DNA of 39,359 nucleotides from the NCBI RefSeq assembly GCF_001650635.1, contig NZ_LWQU01000135.1:1-39359 (forward strand), written 5' to 3'. Positions 30,707 to 38,373 of the stretch are shown in pieces (positions within the stretch are counted from its first letter, which is position 1; each line of letters begins with the position of its first letter). Made by a program: the position numbers and the translations under genes. The stretch is from Magnetospirillum moscoviense (lineage in GTDB: Bacteria > Pseudomonadota > Alphaproteobacteria > Rhodospirillales > Magnetospirillaceae). The notes beneath the pieces are model-generated. The model did not search any database. It was not told the origin of the DNA and saw nothing but the letters and a program-made list of their open reading frames with translations.

Positions 30707-32230
30707 ATGACCGTAGCCATCGAGATGGGGAGCACGCAAGGCGGTCAGCCGGCGACCCTGGATCTTGAGGAATTGCTGGCGACCCGCCTGCTGGTGCAGG
30801 GCAATTCCGGGTCCGGCAAGTCGCATCTGCTGCGTCGCCTGATCGAGCAAAGTGCAAGGTGGGTCCAGCAGGCGGTGGTCGATCCCGAAGGCGATTTCGT
30901 CACCCTGGCCGAGAGCTACGGCCATGTGGTGGTCGATGCCGCCGCCCACACCGAAGCCGCCCTGCAGCAGGTCGCCGCCCGGGTGCGCCAGCACCGCGTC
31001 TCGGTGGTGCTAAACCTGGAAAATCTGGAAACCGAACGGCAGATGCGCCATGCGGCGGCCTTCCTGGGCGGCCTGTTCGATGTCGAGCGCGATTACTGGT
31101 TTCCCATGCTGGTGGTGGTCGATGAAGCGCAATTGTTCGCGCCCGCTGCCGCCGGCGAGGTGTCGGACGAGGCGCGCAAGGCCAGTCTGGGCGCCATGAC
31201 CAACCTGATGTGCCGCGGCCGCAAGCGCGGCCTGGCCGGCATCATCGCCACCCAGCGCCTGGCCAAGCTGGCCAAGAACGTCGCAGCCGAGGCCTCGAAC
31301 TTCCTGATGGGGCGGACCTTCCTGGATATCGACATGGCGCGCGCCGCCGATCTTCTGGGCATGGAACGCCGCCAGGCCGAGATGTTCCGCGACCTGGCGC
31401 GCGGCCATTTCGTCGCCCTTGGGCCGGCCTTGGCGCGCCGCCCGCTCGCCATCCGCATCGGCGACGTCGAAACCAACGGCCGGGCCGGCAACGCCCGCCT
31501 GCTGCCGCTGCCCGAGACCCAGCCCGGCGACGCCCGCGACCTGATCTTGAAGGCCGGCGCCTTCGAGCCGGCGCGAGCCCCCCTGGTACGCCCGACCGCC
31601 GCCGACACCGCCCAATTGCTGGCCGAACTGGCGGCGGCCCGGCCGCAGCCATCGCCCGGCCAGGCCCTGGTCGAGGCCGCCCTGTCGGCGCCGCCGCCGC
31701 CGCCGCGCCCGGTGCCGCCCAAGGTCGAGCTGGACGTGGTCCTTCGCGAGGTGCTGTCCGACGAGGGCGCCCTGTTCCGCTCGGTGGCGCAGATCTACCA
31801 GGATTTCCTGGTCCGCTGCCGCAGCCACGGCCTGAACGGGCGGACCCTGGACATGGCGGCCTTCCGCCGCCGTTTGGCGGTGGCCCGGGCCGGCCTGGCC
31901 GACCAGCCGGTTTCGGACGACCCCGAATGGGCCAGGGCCGAGAACCTGGCCGAGGCGATGGGCGAGGATATCGAGCCGGTCTTCCTGCTGCTGGCCCGCG
32001 CCGCCCTGGATCAGGCGGCCTGCCCGTCGAATGCCGCCATCGCCCGGGCGCGCGGCTCGCACAGTGCCCGGCGGGCCTTGGCGGTGCTGGAACACATGGA
32101 AAGCCGGGGGCTGATCGCCACCACCACCGACGCCTGGGGGGCGCGGATCATTCAGATTCCGTCCTTGGGGTGGCAGACCGCGCCGGGCAATCCCGATGCC
32201 GGCGAAGATGGCGACATCGTCGCTAGTTAG
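30707..32230 (+). CDS. HerA-like (DUF87/FtsK-HerA) ATPase
   Basis: A 507-residue ATPase. Walker A is GNSGSGKS (32-39), Walker B 'MLVVVDEAQLF' (134-144) and the sensor/arginine region 'GLAGIIATQRLAKLAKN', followed by 'NFLMGRTFLDIDMARAADLL'. A Pro/Ala-rich linker and a helical C-terminal domain with a winged-helix-like end ('ARGSHSARRALAVLEHMESR') follow. HerA-type ATPases usually act with the NurA nuclease in DNA end processing or in defence systems; no nuclease is adjacent. The ATG at 30707 follows GGAGAGAGG. The frame extends upstream into the repeat, which is unlikely to be coding. It ends at the third hairpin repeat. Confidence 0.85.
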   Translation: MTVAIEMGSTQGGQPATLDLEELLATRLLVQGNSGSGKSHLLRRLIEQSARWVQQAVVDPEGDFVTLAESYGHVVVDAAAHTEAALQQVAARVRQHRVSVVLNLENLETERQMRHAAAFLGGLFDVERDYWFPMLVVVDEAQLFAPAAAGEVSDEARKASLGAMTNLMCRGRKRGLAGIIATQRLAKLAKNVAAEASNFLMGRTFLDIDMARAADLLGMERRQAEMFRDLARGHFVALGPALARRPLAIRIGDVETNGRAGNARLLPLPETQPGDARDLILKAGAFEPARAPLVRPTAADTAQLLAELAAARPQPSPGQALVEAALSAPPPPPRPVPPKVELDVVLREVLSDEGALFRSVAQIYQDFLVRCRSHGLNGRTLDMAAFRRRLAVARAGLADQPVSDDPEWARAENLAEAMGEDIEPVFLLLARAALDQAACPSNAAIARARGSHSARRALAVLEHMESRGLIATTTDAWGARIIQIPSLGWQTAPGNPDAGEDGDIVAS

Positions 32231-32236
32231 TTCCTC

Positions 32237-32473
32237 GGGGAAAAGTCCTTCGCTTCGCTCAGTGTACTTTTCCCCGATGATTTAAAAGGAGAAAAATAGG
32301 CTTGGGGCGGCCCTGCGCCTATTTTTCATGTTTGACGGCCGCCATGAGGCGAGCCGCGCTCGCCTCATGGCGGGAAAACAAACCAATCCCGCGCGGAAAG
32401 CTTGCTTGAGCACGGGGTTTCCAAACAAAATCGGGGGAAAGTACACCGAGGCGAAGCCGAGGGACTTTTTCCC
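32237..32473. repeat. Dispersed hairpin repeat, copy 3 (inverted, longest), between convergent genes
   Basis: The outer modules are at 32237-32275 (GGGGAAAAGT/ACTTTTCCCC) and 32433-32473. Between them are two perfect hairpins: GAAAAATAGGC with its complement (32291-32327), and 15-base arms starting CGCCATGAGGCGAGC (32340-32372). The 27-bp core at 32389-32415 matches copy 2 in reverse. It fills the gap between the HerA-like gene and the convergent exported-protein gene. The open frames crossing it are repeat-derived. Confidence 0.8.
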
Positions 32474-32479
32474 GGACAA

Positions 32480-32953
32480 CTAATTAGTGGGTTTCTCGAC
32501 CCGCTGATAGACTCGGCCGTCCCAGCGCAGCAACTGGGTGCCGGTGTCGATGGTCCGCCAGCCGCCGATGATTTCGGTGGTGGCGAACAAGGTTTCGTCG
32601 TCGCCCCACGACCAGCCGATGGCGTTCCACCCCTTCCTGGTCCAGTTGGCGACCAGGAACGGGCGGCCATGCTCGGCCTCCCACGCAGGGTCATCGACCA
32701 TCAAGATCAACTCGGCCTTGCCGTCGCCATTCAGGTCGAAGCGGCCGGCGCGGACCTTGTCGAGGCCGAAGCCGTGTTCGCCGCCGGCGAGGTAGTGATC
32801 CTTCCAATAGGTCTTCAGCGCGCTTTCCACTTCCCACGGCTGCGCCGCCGAAATCGGCATCATCGGAATCTGCGCGGCCGGGGGCGGCACCTCGTCGGCA
32901 AGCGACGGCGTGGCGAGAAGCATCAGGATCAGGGCGGCAAGGGGGGTACGCAT
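32480..32953 (-). CDS. Exported protein of unknown function with Ca-loop-like repeat
   Basis: A 157-residue protein with a signal peptide (MRTPLAALILMLLATPSLA before DEVPPP). The mature part contains 'VRAGRFDLNGDGKAELIL', a D-x-N-x-D-G-x loop as in FG-GAP/VCBS-like or EF-hand calcium motifs, followed by several aromatic beta strands ('WTRKGWNAIGWSWGDDETLF', 'LLRWDGRVYQRVEK'). I do not recognise a family. The ATG at 32953 begins the signal peptide; an earlier start at 32992 is possible but the ribosome-binding site is weak in both cases. It is divergent from the flagellin gene. Confidence 0.65.
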   Translation of the reverse strand: MRTPLAALILMLLATPSLADEVPPPAAQIPMMPISAAQPWEVESALKTYWKDHYLAGGEHGFGLDKVRAGRFDLNGDGKAELILMVDDPAWEAEHGRPFLVANWTRKGWNAIGWSWGDDETLFATTEIIGGWRTIDTGTQLLRWDGRVYQRVEKPTN

Positions 32954-33058
32954 GACGGGGCGGAGGATAGAAACAAGCCCGGCCGCCGTCAACGAAATGG
33001 CGCAAGGGCGGTGAAGGGTGTTATATTCGGCGAAACGTCTGAAGCAGGATTCGGCAGA

Positions 33059-33850
33059 ATGCCCATCGATTCCGTGACTTTAAGCGCCAGCGCCCGCACC
33101 GGCCTCGCCTCGATCCAGCGGTCCAACGAACAATCCGCCGATCGCTCCCGCGCCCTGTCCTCGGGCCGGCGCATCAATTCCCCGCAGGACGACGCAGCCG
33201 CCTATCTGGCGGCCAAGGCCCTGACCGACAAGGCCAGCGACCTGGCCTCGGTCAAGGAACAGTCCGCCGGTGCGGTCTCGGCGGTCAGCGCCGCCTTGGA
33301 CGGCACCCAGGCGGTGGGACGCCTGGTCAATCAGTTGCAAGGAATCGCCCTGTCCGCGCAAAGCACCGACAGCGCCGCCGAACGCGCCGCGTACGCCGAG
33401 CAATACAACGTCGTGCGCGACCAGATCGGCGCGGTCATCCAGGATGCCAGCTACCAGGGCACCAGCCTGCTGGGCGGCGGCACCTCGATCTCGGCCGGTG
33501 ACGTGACGGTGTCGGCCCAGAACGTCACTGTCGGCGGCCTGGGCCTGTCGGCGGTCGCCGCCGACGGCTCGAATTTCGGCGATGCGCTGCTGGCGGAACT
33601 GTCCTCGGCCACCACGACGTTGCGCCAGGCCCAGTCCAATCTGGGCAGTTCGGTCGCGGCACTGAACATCCAGGCCGGCAATGCCGACAATTTGCGCAAC
33701 GTCGCCGCCGAGGCCGGCCTGAAGCTGTCCGAAGCCGACCTCAGGGAAGAGGCGGCGGGCCTGGCCGCCAGCCGAACCCGCCAGCAATTGTCCCAGGTCG
33801 GGCTGGGTATCAGCCGCGACCTGCAGAACTCGATCCTGTCGCTGTTCTGA
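33059..33850 (+). CDS. Flagellin, short form
   Basis: A 263-residue flagellin with D0/D1 helices only. The N-terminal conserved region has 'ALSSGRRINSPQDDAAAYLA' (the SSGxRINSAxDDAA signature), and the C-terminal one has 'LGSSVAALNIQAGNADNLRN' with 'ISRDLQNSIL'. The variable centre is about 45 residues ('GGTSISAGDVTVSAQNVTVG'). It would polymerise into a thin alphaproteobacterial filament. It is unlinked here to the main flagellar operon but directly followed by flaF. No confident sigma-54 site was found in the 105 bases upstream. The ATG at 33059 has AGGA about 10 bases before it. Confidence 0.88.
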   Translation: MPIDSVTLSASARTGLASIQRSNEQSADRSRALSSGRRINSPQDDAAAYLAAKALTDKASDLASVKEQSAGAVSAVSAALDGTQAVGRLVNQLQGIALSAQSTDSAAERAAYAEQYNVVRDQIGAVIQDASYQGTSLLGGGTSISAGDVTVSAQNVTVGGLGLSAVAADGSNFGDALLAELSSATTTLRQAQSNLGSSVAALNIQAGNADNLRNVAAEAGLKLSEADLREEAAGLAASRTRQQLSQVGLGISRDLQNSILSLF

Positions 33851-33857
33851 ACCTGCG

Positions 33858-34223
33858 ATGCGGCAACCCGCGTCCCCCTATGGCGCCTATGAACGCATGC
33901 AGGCGACCGGCCTGAAGGGCCGGGCCGGCGAGGCGATGGCCTTCGTCAGGGCCGCCAACGCCCTGGAAGCGGCGTGCCGCGCCCCGGTCAGCCGGGCGAT
34001 CCTGGACAATGCGCTGAAGCGGAACCAGAAGCTGTGGACCCTGGTGCAGATCGAGGTGACGGCACCCGACCATCCATTGCCGGCGCCCATTCGCGCCAAT
34101 CTTTTGGACCTGTCGCGCTTCGTCGATCACCAGACCATCAAGGCCCTGTCCAGCGGCCGGCCCGACGACGCCCGCTGCCTGATCGAGATCGACCGCGAGA
34201 TCGCCGCCGGGCTGATGGCTTAG
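33858..34223 (+). CDS. flaF: Flagellar biosynthesis regulator FlaF
   Basis: A 121-residue protein starting MRQPASPYGAYERMQATGLK, with 'NALKRNQKLWTLVQIEVTAP', 'LPAPIRANLLDLSRFVDHQT' and the C-terminal 'LIEIDREIAAGLMA'. These are FlaF hallmarks. FlaF promotes flagellin translation or stability, counteracting FlbT. It begins 7 bases after the flagellin stop with a weak ribosome-binding site, so coupled translation is likely. flbT is not in the window. Two GC-rich inverted repeats (34248-34275 and 34295-34321) follow in the 101-base gap to the convergent DUF1566 gene. Confidence 0.88.
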   Translation: MRQPASPYGAYERMQATGLKGRAGEAMAFVRAANALEAACRAPVSRAILDNALKRNQKLWTLVQIEVTAPDHPLPAPIRANLLDLSRFVDHQTIKALSSGRPDDARCLIEIDREIAAGLMA

Positions 34224-34247
34224 CTTTTTGATTGCCCCTTTGCCTGA

Positions 34248-34275
34248 GCGCGGCCATCCGGCCGCTTGGCCGCGC
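34248..34275. terminator. GC-rich inverted repeat between convergent flaF and DUF1566 genes
   Basis: GCGCGGCC and GGCCGCGC pair across a 12-base loop. A second pair, AGCGCGC/GCGCGCT, lies at 34295-34321. Neither has a clear T run, so the terminator role is uncertain. Confidence 0.35.
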
Positions 34276-34324
34276 CCTCAATGGGCGCTGGAGTAGCGCG
34301 CCTTAGATTAAAAAGCGCGCTCCT

Positions 34325-35647
34325 CTAGCCGCGCACGCAGCGGGCGGAATTGTAGATCCTGAGAACGTCGCCTTGCGGCCCGGCCCCGACCGGCAGGCGC
34401 GACTCGTCGCCCGATTTCGGGCTGGAACGCTGGGCTCCGGCGCCATGGACATCCAGCAGGCGGGGCGGGCCACTCGCGCGCGATGGCGGCCCACCCATCC
34501 CCGGCGGTCCCATCCCCGGCGGTCCCATCCCCGGCGGTCCCATCCCCGGCGGCCCCATTCCCATCCCCATTCCGGGCGGCCCCATTCCGGGCTGGCCCCC
34601 CATCCCCTGGGGGCCGCCCATGCCGATATTGCCCATGGCCTTGCCAAAGGCCAGGTAGACTGCGAAATCGCCCGGCTGGCGGCCGTCCAGATGCGAGGTC
34701 GAGCTCCAGAAATAGGGCCAGTTGCGGCTGCCGTCGGCCTCGGCGATGGCGCTGATGGCGAAGATCGGGTCGATCGCCGCTGAACCGGTGGCGTCGGGCG
34801 AGCGGGAATAATCGACGATCGAATGCAGTTCCTTGGCGCTGGGGAGGCGCCAGTCCGACTGGCCGGCCAAGTCCAGCCGATCGCAAAAGGCCAGTGCTCC
34901 GGCCCAGTCCAGGCGGCCGTGATCGTGGTTCATCCAGGTCAGGCCGGTGGCGCGGTCGGCCACCGTGCCGTTGCCGTTATCGACGAAGTCGTTCTTGCCA
35001 TAGGCGGGGTTGCCGCGCACCCAGCGCCCGTACCATTGCCGGCCGCCCGGACCGCCATTTTGCGGATAGCCCTTGATGCGCCCATCGGCGAAATTGACCC
35101 CGAAGAAGGCGGCTTCGCCCCCCATCACCCGGCCGGTATATGCGGTCGAGGTGACGTATTGCGCGTCGATGAAGCGGCCCTGGCGGGGATATTCGAAGGT
35201 GAACGCACGGGTGTCGAGATAGGGGCGGGCGTCGGCCGGCACCTGGGAACTGGATGGCGGCGACGATCCGGTCGCGCCCGAGAAGTCGATCAGCGAATAC
35301 AATTCCTTGATGGTCGGCACCCGCCAATCGGCGTGGCCGCCGACCCGGCTGGCGGCGGCCTTACCCGGCGCCTCGCCGAACGAGGTGCGCTCGAAGCCCT
35401 TCTGCCACATCAGGCCGGTGACCAGATCGCTGACCGTGCCGTCGCCGTTATCGCGGTAATGCGGCTGATTGCCGCGAACCTGGCCATCCTGGCCGAAGAA
35501 CATGGCGCCGGCCGCCGGGCAAGACGACGCGCCGCGCGCATCGAAGCATCCGGTCTGACCGGTATCGACGATGGCATAAGGAAGGCTCTGGGCGGCGACC
35601 GGGCCGGCCACAGCCGTCATGATCACGGCAAGGAATAGCCGACGCAT
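34325..35647 (-). CDS. Exported DUF1566 (Lcl C-terminal-like) protein with Gly-Met-Pro repeat
   Basis: A 440-residue protein with a signal peptide (MRRLFLAVIMTAVAGPVAA). Two DUF1566 units are present: 'YRDNGDGTVSDLVTGLMWQK' with 'WRVPTIKELYSLIDFS', and 'FVDNGNGTVADRATGLTWMN' with 'WRLPSAKELHSIVDYS'. Between the second unit and the end, near residues 345-385, is a low-complexity stretch of GMGPP-type units encoded by a 15-bp tandem repeat. The C-terminus returns to the domain with 'RIYNSARCVRG'. DUF1566 proteins are mostly surface or periplasmic with unknown roles. GGGGG lies 4 bases before the ATG. A 27-codon ORF sits 38 bases upstream on the same strand. Confidence 0.75.
   Translation of the reverse strand: MRRLFLAVIMTAVAGPVAAQSLPYAIVDTGQTGCFDARGASSCPAAGAMFFGQDGQVRGNQPHYRDNGDGTVSDLVTGLMWQKGFERTSFGEAPGKAAASRVGGHADWRVPTIKELYSLIDFSGATGSSPPSSSQVPADARPYLDTRAFTFEYPRQGRFIDAQYVTSTAYTGRVMGGEAAFFGVNFADGRIKGYPQNGGPGGRQWYGRWVRGNPAYGKNDFVDNGNGTVADRATGLTWMNHDHGRLDWAGALAFCDRLDLAGQSDWRLPSAKELHSIVDYSRSPDATGSAAIDPIFAISAIAEADGSRNWPYFWSSTSHLDGRQPGDFAVYLAFGKAMGNIGMGGPQGMGGQPGMGPPGMGMGMGPPGMGPPGMGPPGMGPPGMGGPPSRASGPPRLLDVHGAGAQRSSPKSGDESRLPVGAGPQGDVLRIYNSARCVRG
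34496..34595. repeat. 15-bp in-frame tandem repeat within the DUF1566 gene
   Basis: CATCCCCGGCGGTCC occurs three times perfectly (34496-34540) and once with one change. It then decays into variants up to about 34595. Each unit encodes five residues (G-M-G-P-P on the minus strand), so copy-number change would not shift the frame. Confidence 0.85.
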
Positions 35648-35685
35648 CGGACCCCCATCCGGAGAGAGGTAAACAAGCCGTCCGA

Positions 35686-35769
35686 TCAGCCGAAATACAG
35701 AAGTCCCAGGATGGCGTTCACCGCGCCGGGTGTCATCGCAATCGCGATCTGCTTCAAGAACGTCGCCAT
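35686..35769 (-). CDS. Possible 27-residue hydrophobic peptide
   Basis: An ORF reading MATFLKQIAIAM... and ending LGLLYFG, preceded by a near-perfect GGAGG 5 bases before the ATG. The peptide is a single hydrophobic helix with one Lys near the N-terminus, like small bacterial membrane peptides. It lies 38 bases upstream of the DUF1566 gene on the same strand and may share its transcript. I recognise no family; a spurious ORF in a leader cannot be excluded. Confidence 0.4.
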   Translation of the reverse strand: MATFLKQIAIAMTPGAVNAILGLLYFG

Positions 35770-35976
35770 GGCTTCCTCCATGCGTCTGCTTCATCAGCCA
35801 TGACATGATGGCGCGGTTCTCCGGCGAATGGAAATGGCGCGAAATGGTTAAAAACCGGATATTAAGTAGGGCATTTTATACCTGGGGATGAGGCCGCGTG
35901 CGTATTTGAGGTTTTTCTTCCAAACTTAATCGAAAGTATATATTTTGCCGACCGTCGAACGAGGAAGGGCACAAGG
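35770..35976. other. AT-rich divergent intergenic region
   Basis: This stretch between the small ORF/DUF1566 transcript and bacteriohemerythrin is clearly more AT-rich than its surroundings, with runs such as GGTTAAAAACC and AAAGTATATATTTTG. It probably holds the two divergent promoters. I found no exact CtrA, FNR or sigma-54 site and no convincing gene. Confidence 0.4.
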
Positions 35977-36372
35977 ATGCCGGTTTTGCAGTGGGATGAC
36001 GGTCTGAATGTGGGGGTCGGCTTCATGGATGCCGACCATGTGGTGGCGGCCGAACAGATCAACGGATTGGCCGATGCGGCGGACGCCGCCCAGCGGGCGT
36101 CGTTGCTGGCGGCGTTCATCGACCATTGCCGCCACCATTTCGCCCGCGAGGAAGGCCTGATGGAAAAGACCGGGTTCTTCGCGCTGGGCTGTCATCGCGG
36201 CGAGCATCAGCGGGTGCTGAGCGAGTTGGCCGATGTGCAAGCCAAGCTGGCAGCCGGCGAGTCCGTGGACAGCTATTTCCGGGACGATCTGCCCAATTGG
36301 CTGATGATCCACCGCAACACCATGGATGCCATCACCGCCGAATTCGCCCGCTCGGCCGGTTACACCGAATAG
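35977..36372 (+). CDS. Single-domain bacteriohemerythrin
   Basis: A 131-residue four-helix protein that binds O2 at a di-iron site. Expected ligands are visible: His in 'GFMDADHVVA', His and Glu in 'FIDHCRHHFAREEGLM', His in 'GCHRGEHQRVL', and His/Asp in 'LMIHRNTMDAI'. Such proteins carry or sense oxygen, often in microaerophilic or magnetotactic bacteria. GAGGAAGGGCACAAGG precedes the ATG. Its 3' end overlaps the aminopeptidase gene by 13 bases tail to tail. Confidence 0.9.
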   Translation: MPVLQWDDGLNVGVGFMDADHVVAAEQINGLADAADAAQRASLLAAFIDHCRHHFAREEGLMEKTGFFALGCHRGEHQRVLSELADVQAKLAAGESVDSYFRDDLPNWLMIHRNTMDAITAEFARSAGYTE

Positions 36373-38123
36373 GTGGCGGCGACCAGCCAGGCCTGCTCGG
36401 CCGGGTTCAGAAGCGGCGCCAGTTCCGCGGCGACGCGGGCATGATAGGCGTTGATCCAGGCGCGCTCGGCCGGCTCCAGCAGGCTGGGCTCGATCAGGGT
36501 GCGGTCGATTGGGGCCAGGGTCAGGGTGTCGAACCCCAGCAAGGGCTTTTCGCCGCCGGCCGGCATCGCCTGTTCGGTCACCACCACCAGGTTTTCGATG
36601 CGGATGCCGAAGGCGCCGGTTTTGTAATAGCCCGGCTCGTTGGACAAGATCATGCCCGGCATCAAGGCCACGGCGGCGTGGCCCTGCTTGCCGATACGCT
36701 GCGGACCTTCATGCACCGAAAGAAACGACCCGACGCCATGACCGGTGCCGTGGTCGTAATCCAATCCGGCCCGCCACAGATGCTGGCGGGCCAGGACGTC
36801 CAATTGCGGGCCGGTGGTCCCGGCCGGGAAGATCGCGCCGGCCAGGGCGATATGCCCTTTCAGGACCAGGGTGAAGGCCCGCCTTTGCTGGGCGTCGGCA
36901 CCGCCGATGGCGATGGTGCGGGTGACGTCGGTGGTGCCGTCCAGATACTGGCCGCCGGAATCCAGCAGGAACAATTGCCCCGGCTCAAGCCGGCGATTGG
37001 TGGCGGGCGTGGAATGGTAATGGACGATGGCGCCGTTGGGCCCGGCGCCGGCGATGGTCGGGAAGGACGGGCCGCGATAAAGCTCGCCCTGGCGGCGAAA
37101 GCTCTCCAGCCGCTCGGCCGCGCCCAGTTCGTCGATATCCTCCTGCGCCGCCAGCCAGGCGAGGAAGCGGACGATGGCGGCACCGTCGCGACGATGGGCG
37201 GCGCGGCTGCCGGCCAGTTCCACCGTGTTCTTGCAGGCCCGGGGCAGGGCGCAGGGGTCGGGGCCGCGATCGATGGCGGCGCCGGCCAGGGCGGTCAGCA
37301 CCGCCTGGGGGGCGAAGGTCTGGTCGATGCGGACCCGTCGGCCGGCGCGGCCCAGGGCGTTCAAGGCGCCGGCAAAGGCGGCCGGCGGCAAGATGGTGAT
37401 ACCGCTTCCCAGATGGGCCAAGGTGGCGGAATCGAAGCGGTCGGGTGCCAGGAACAGCTGCACCGAGGAATCGGCATGGGCGATGGCGAAGCCCAGCGCC
37501 AGCGGCACGAAATCGACGTCGGCACCGCGCAGGTTCAACAGCCAGGCCAGGGATGACGGGTCGGTCAGCACCACCGCGTCCAGCCGATCGGCGGCCAGCT
37601 GTGCCGCCAGTTCTGCCCGCTTGTCCTGGGCCGACTTGCCGGCATGAAGGATGTCGTGCGGCCGCACCGGGCTGGCCGGCGGGGCCGGGCGGTCGGCCCA
37701 CACCGCGTCCAGCGGATTATCGGGACACGACACCAACTCGGCGCCGGCCTTCAGACAGGCGGCCCGCAACGCCTCGACCTGATCGACGGTGTGCAGCCAC
37801 GGATCGAAGCCCAGCTTCTGCCCGGCGGCCAGGGCGTCGGCCACCCATTTCGGCGGAGGCTCGTCGATCAGGTGGCGGATTTCGAAGGCGGATTGATCGA
37901 CCTCGTGGCGGACCTGCAGGGTGTAGCGGCCATCGACGAAGATGGCGGCGCGGCCTTGCAGCACCAAAGCCATGCCGGCCGAGCCGGTGAAGCCGGTCAA
38001 AAAGGTCAGGCGCCGGGCCGAAGGCGCGACATACTCGCCCTGATGCTCGTCGGCGCGCGGCACCACGAAGCCGTCCAGGCCCCGGGTTGCCAATTCCCGT
38101 CTTAAGTCAGCCAACGCGGTCAT
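36360..38123 (-). CDS. pepP: Xaa-Pro aminopeptidase (aminopeptidase P, M24B)
   Basis: A 587-residue three-domain aminopeptidase P of the long (APP1-like) type. It has creatinase N-domains ('GLDGFVVPRADEHQGEYV', 'RRLTFLTGFTGSAGMALVLQ') and a pita-bread catalytic domain. Metal ligands are Asp in 'LLDSGGQYLDGTTDVTRT', His in 'HGTGHGVGSFLSVHEGP' and Glu in 'SNEPGYY' and 'GIRIENLVVV'. It removes N-terminal residues before proline in the cytoplasm. AGGAGG lies 7 bases before the ATG. The stop overlaps the hemerythrin gene. Confidence 0.94.
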   Translation of the reverse strand: MTALADLRRELATRGLDGFVVPRADEHQGEYVAPSARRLTFLTGFTGSAGMALVLQGRAAIFVDGRYTLQVRHEVDQSAFEIRHLIDEPPPKWVADALAAGQKLGFDPWLHTVDQVEALRAACLKAGAELVSCPDNPLDAVWADRPAPPASPVRPHDILHAGKSAQDKRAELAAQLAADRLDAVVLTDPSSLAWLLNLRGADVDFVPLALGFAIAHADSSVQLFLAPDRFDSATLAHLGSGITILPPAAFAGALNALGRAGRRVRIDQTFAPQAVLTALAGAAIDRGPDPCALPRACKNTVELAGSRAAHRRDGAAIVRFLAWLAAQEDIDELGAAERLESFRRQGELYRGPSFPTIAGAGPNGAIVHYHSTPATNRRLEPGQLFLLDSGGQYLDGTTDVTRTIAIGGADAQQRRAFTLVLKGHIALAGAIFPAGTTGPQLDVLARQHLWRAGLDYDHGTGHGVGSFLSVHEGPQRIGKQGHAAVALMPGMILSNEPGYYKTGAFGIRIENLVVVTEQAMPAGGEKPLLGFDTLTLAPIDRTLIEPSLLEPAERAWINAYHARVAAELAPLLNPAEQAWLVAATYSV

Positions 38124-38233
38124 GGGCCATCCTCCTGTTTGCAGATATGGCCACAGGCAGGCGCGGTCGGCAATGGGGTGTTGGCGACGAAGGTCGATGC
38201 CATCCGCGCGCCCTTAGCGAACCCCATCCACCA

Positions 38234-38268
38234 AAAAAGCCCCGGGGCGAACCCCGGGGCTTTTTTTG
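38234..38268. terminator. Strong bidirectional terminator in a divergent intergenic region
   Basis: An A6 tract, GCCCCGGGG, loop CGAA, CCCCGGGGC and a T7 tract form a very stable hairpin that reads as a terminator on both strands. Neither strand has a recognised gene ending here: the flanking genes, pepP and mqsR, both point away. Confidence 0.85.
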
Positions 38269-38286
38269 CGGAGGGAGATGGGCTGG

Positions 38287-38302
38287 AAGAGAACCTTCTC
38301 TT
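38287..38302. promoter_or_regulatory. Inverted repeat upstream of mqsRA (putative MqsA operator)
   Basis: AAGAGAA-CC-TTCTCTT is a perfect 7-base inverted repeat 72 bases before mqsR. It contains AACCT, the half-site seen in the E. coli MqsA operator, though not in the same arrangement. Confidence 0.4.
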
Positions 38303-38373
38303 GGTGTATTTCAATGCGTTAGCGGGACTTGCTGCGGCTTGATCCGACACCCATATGGTGGCATGATGCGGCG

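Noticed and set aside
32282-32694. Open frames across the hairpin repeat reading like 'KSPSASPRCTFPRF'
   Set aside because: The same peptide-like strings arise from each repeat copy, so they are translations of the repeat, not a gene.
33000-33058. Sigma-54 or sigma-28 promoter for the flagellin gene
   Set aside because: I found no element with correct spacing and sequence for either factor in the upstream region.
35859-35976. CtrA-like TTAA pair and FNR-like site upstream of bacteriohemerythrin
   Set aside because: The TTAA boxes are 10 rather than 7 bases apart, and no TTGAT-N4-ATCAA was found.
38190-38240. Possible tRNA 3' end ending in CCA before the orphan terminator
   Set aside because: There is no TpsiC loop or acceptor stem pairing upstream.
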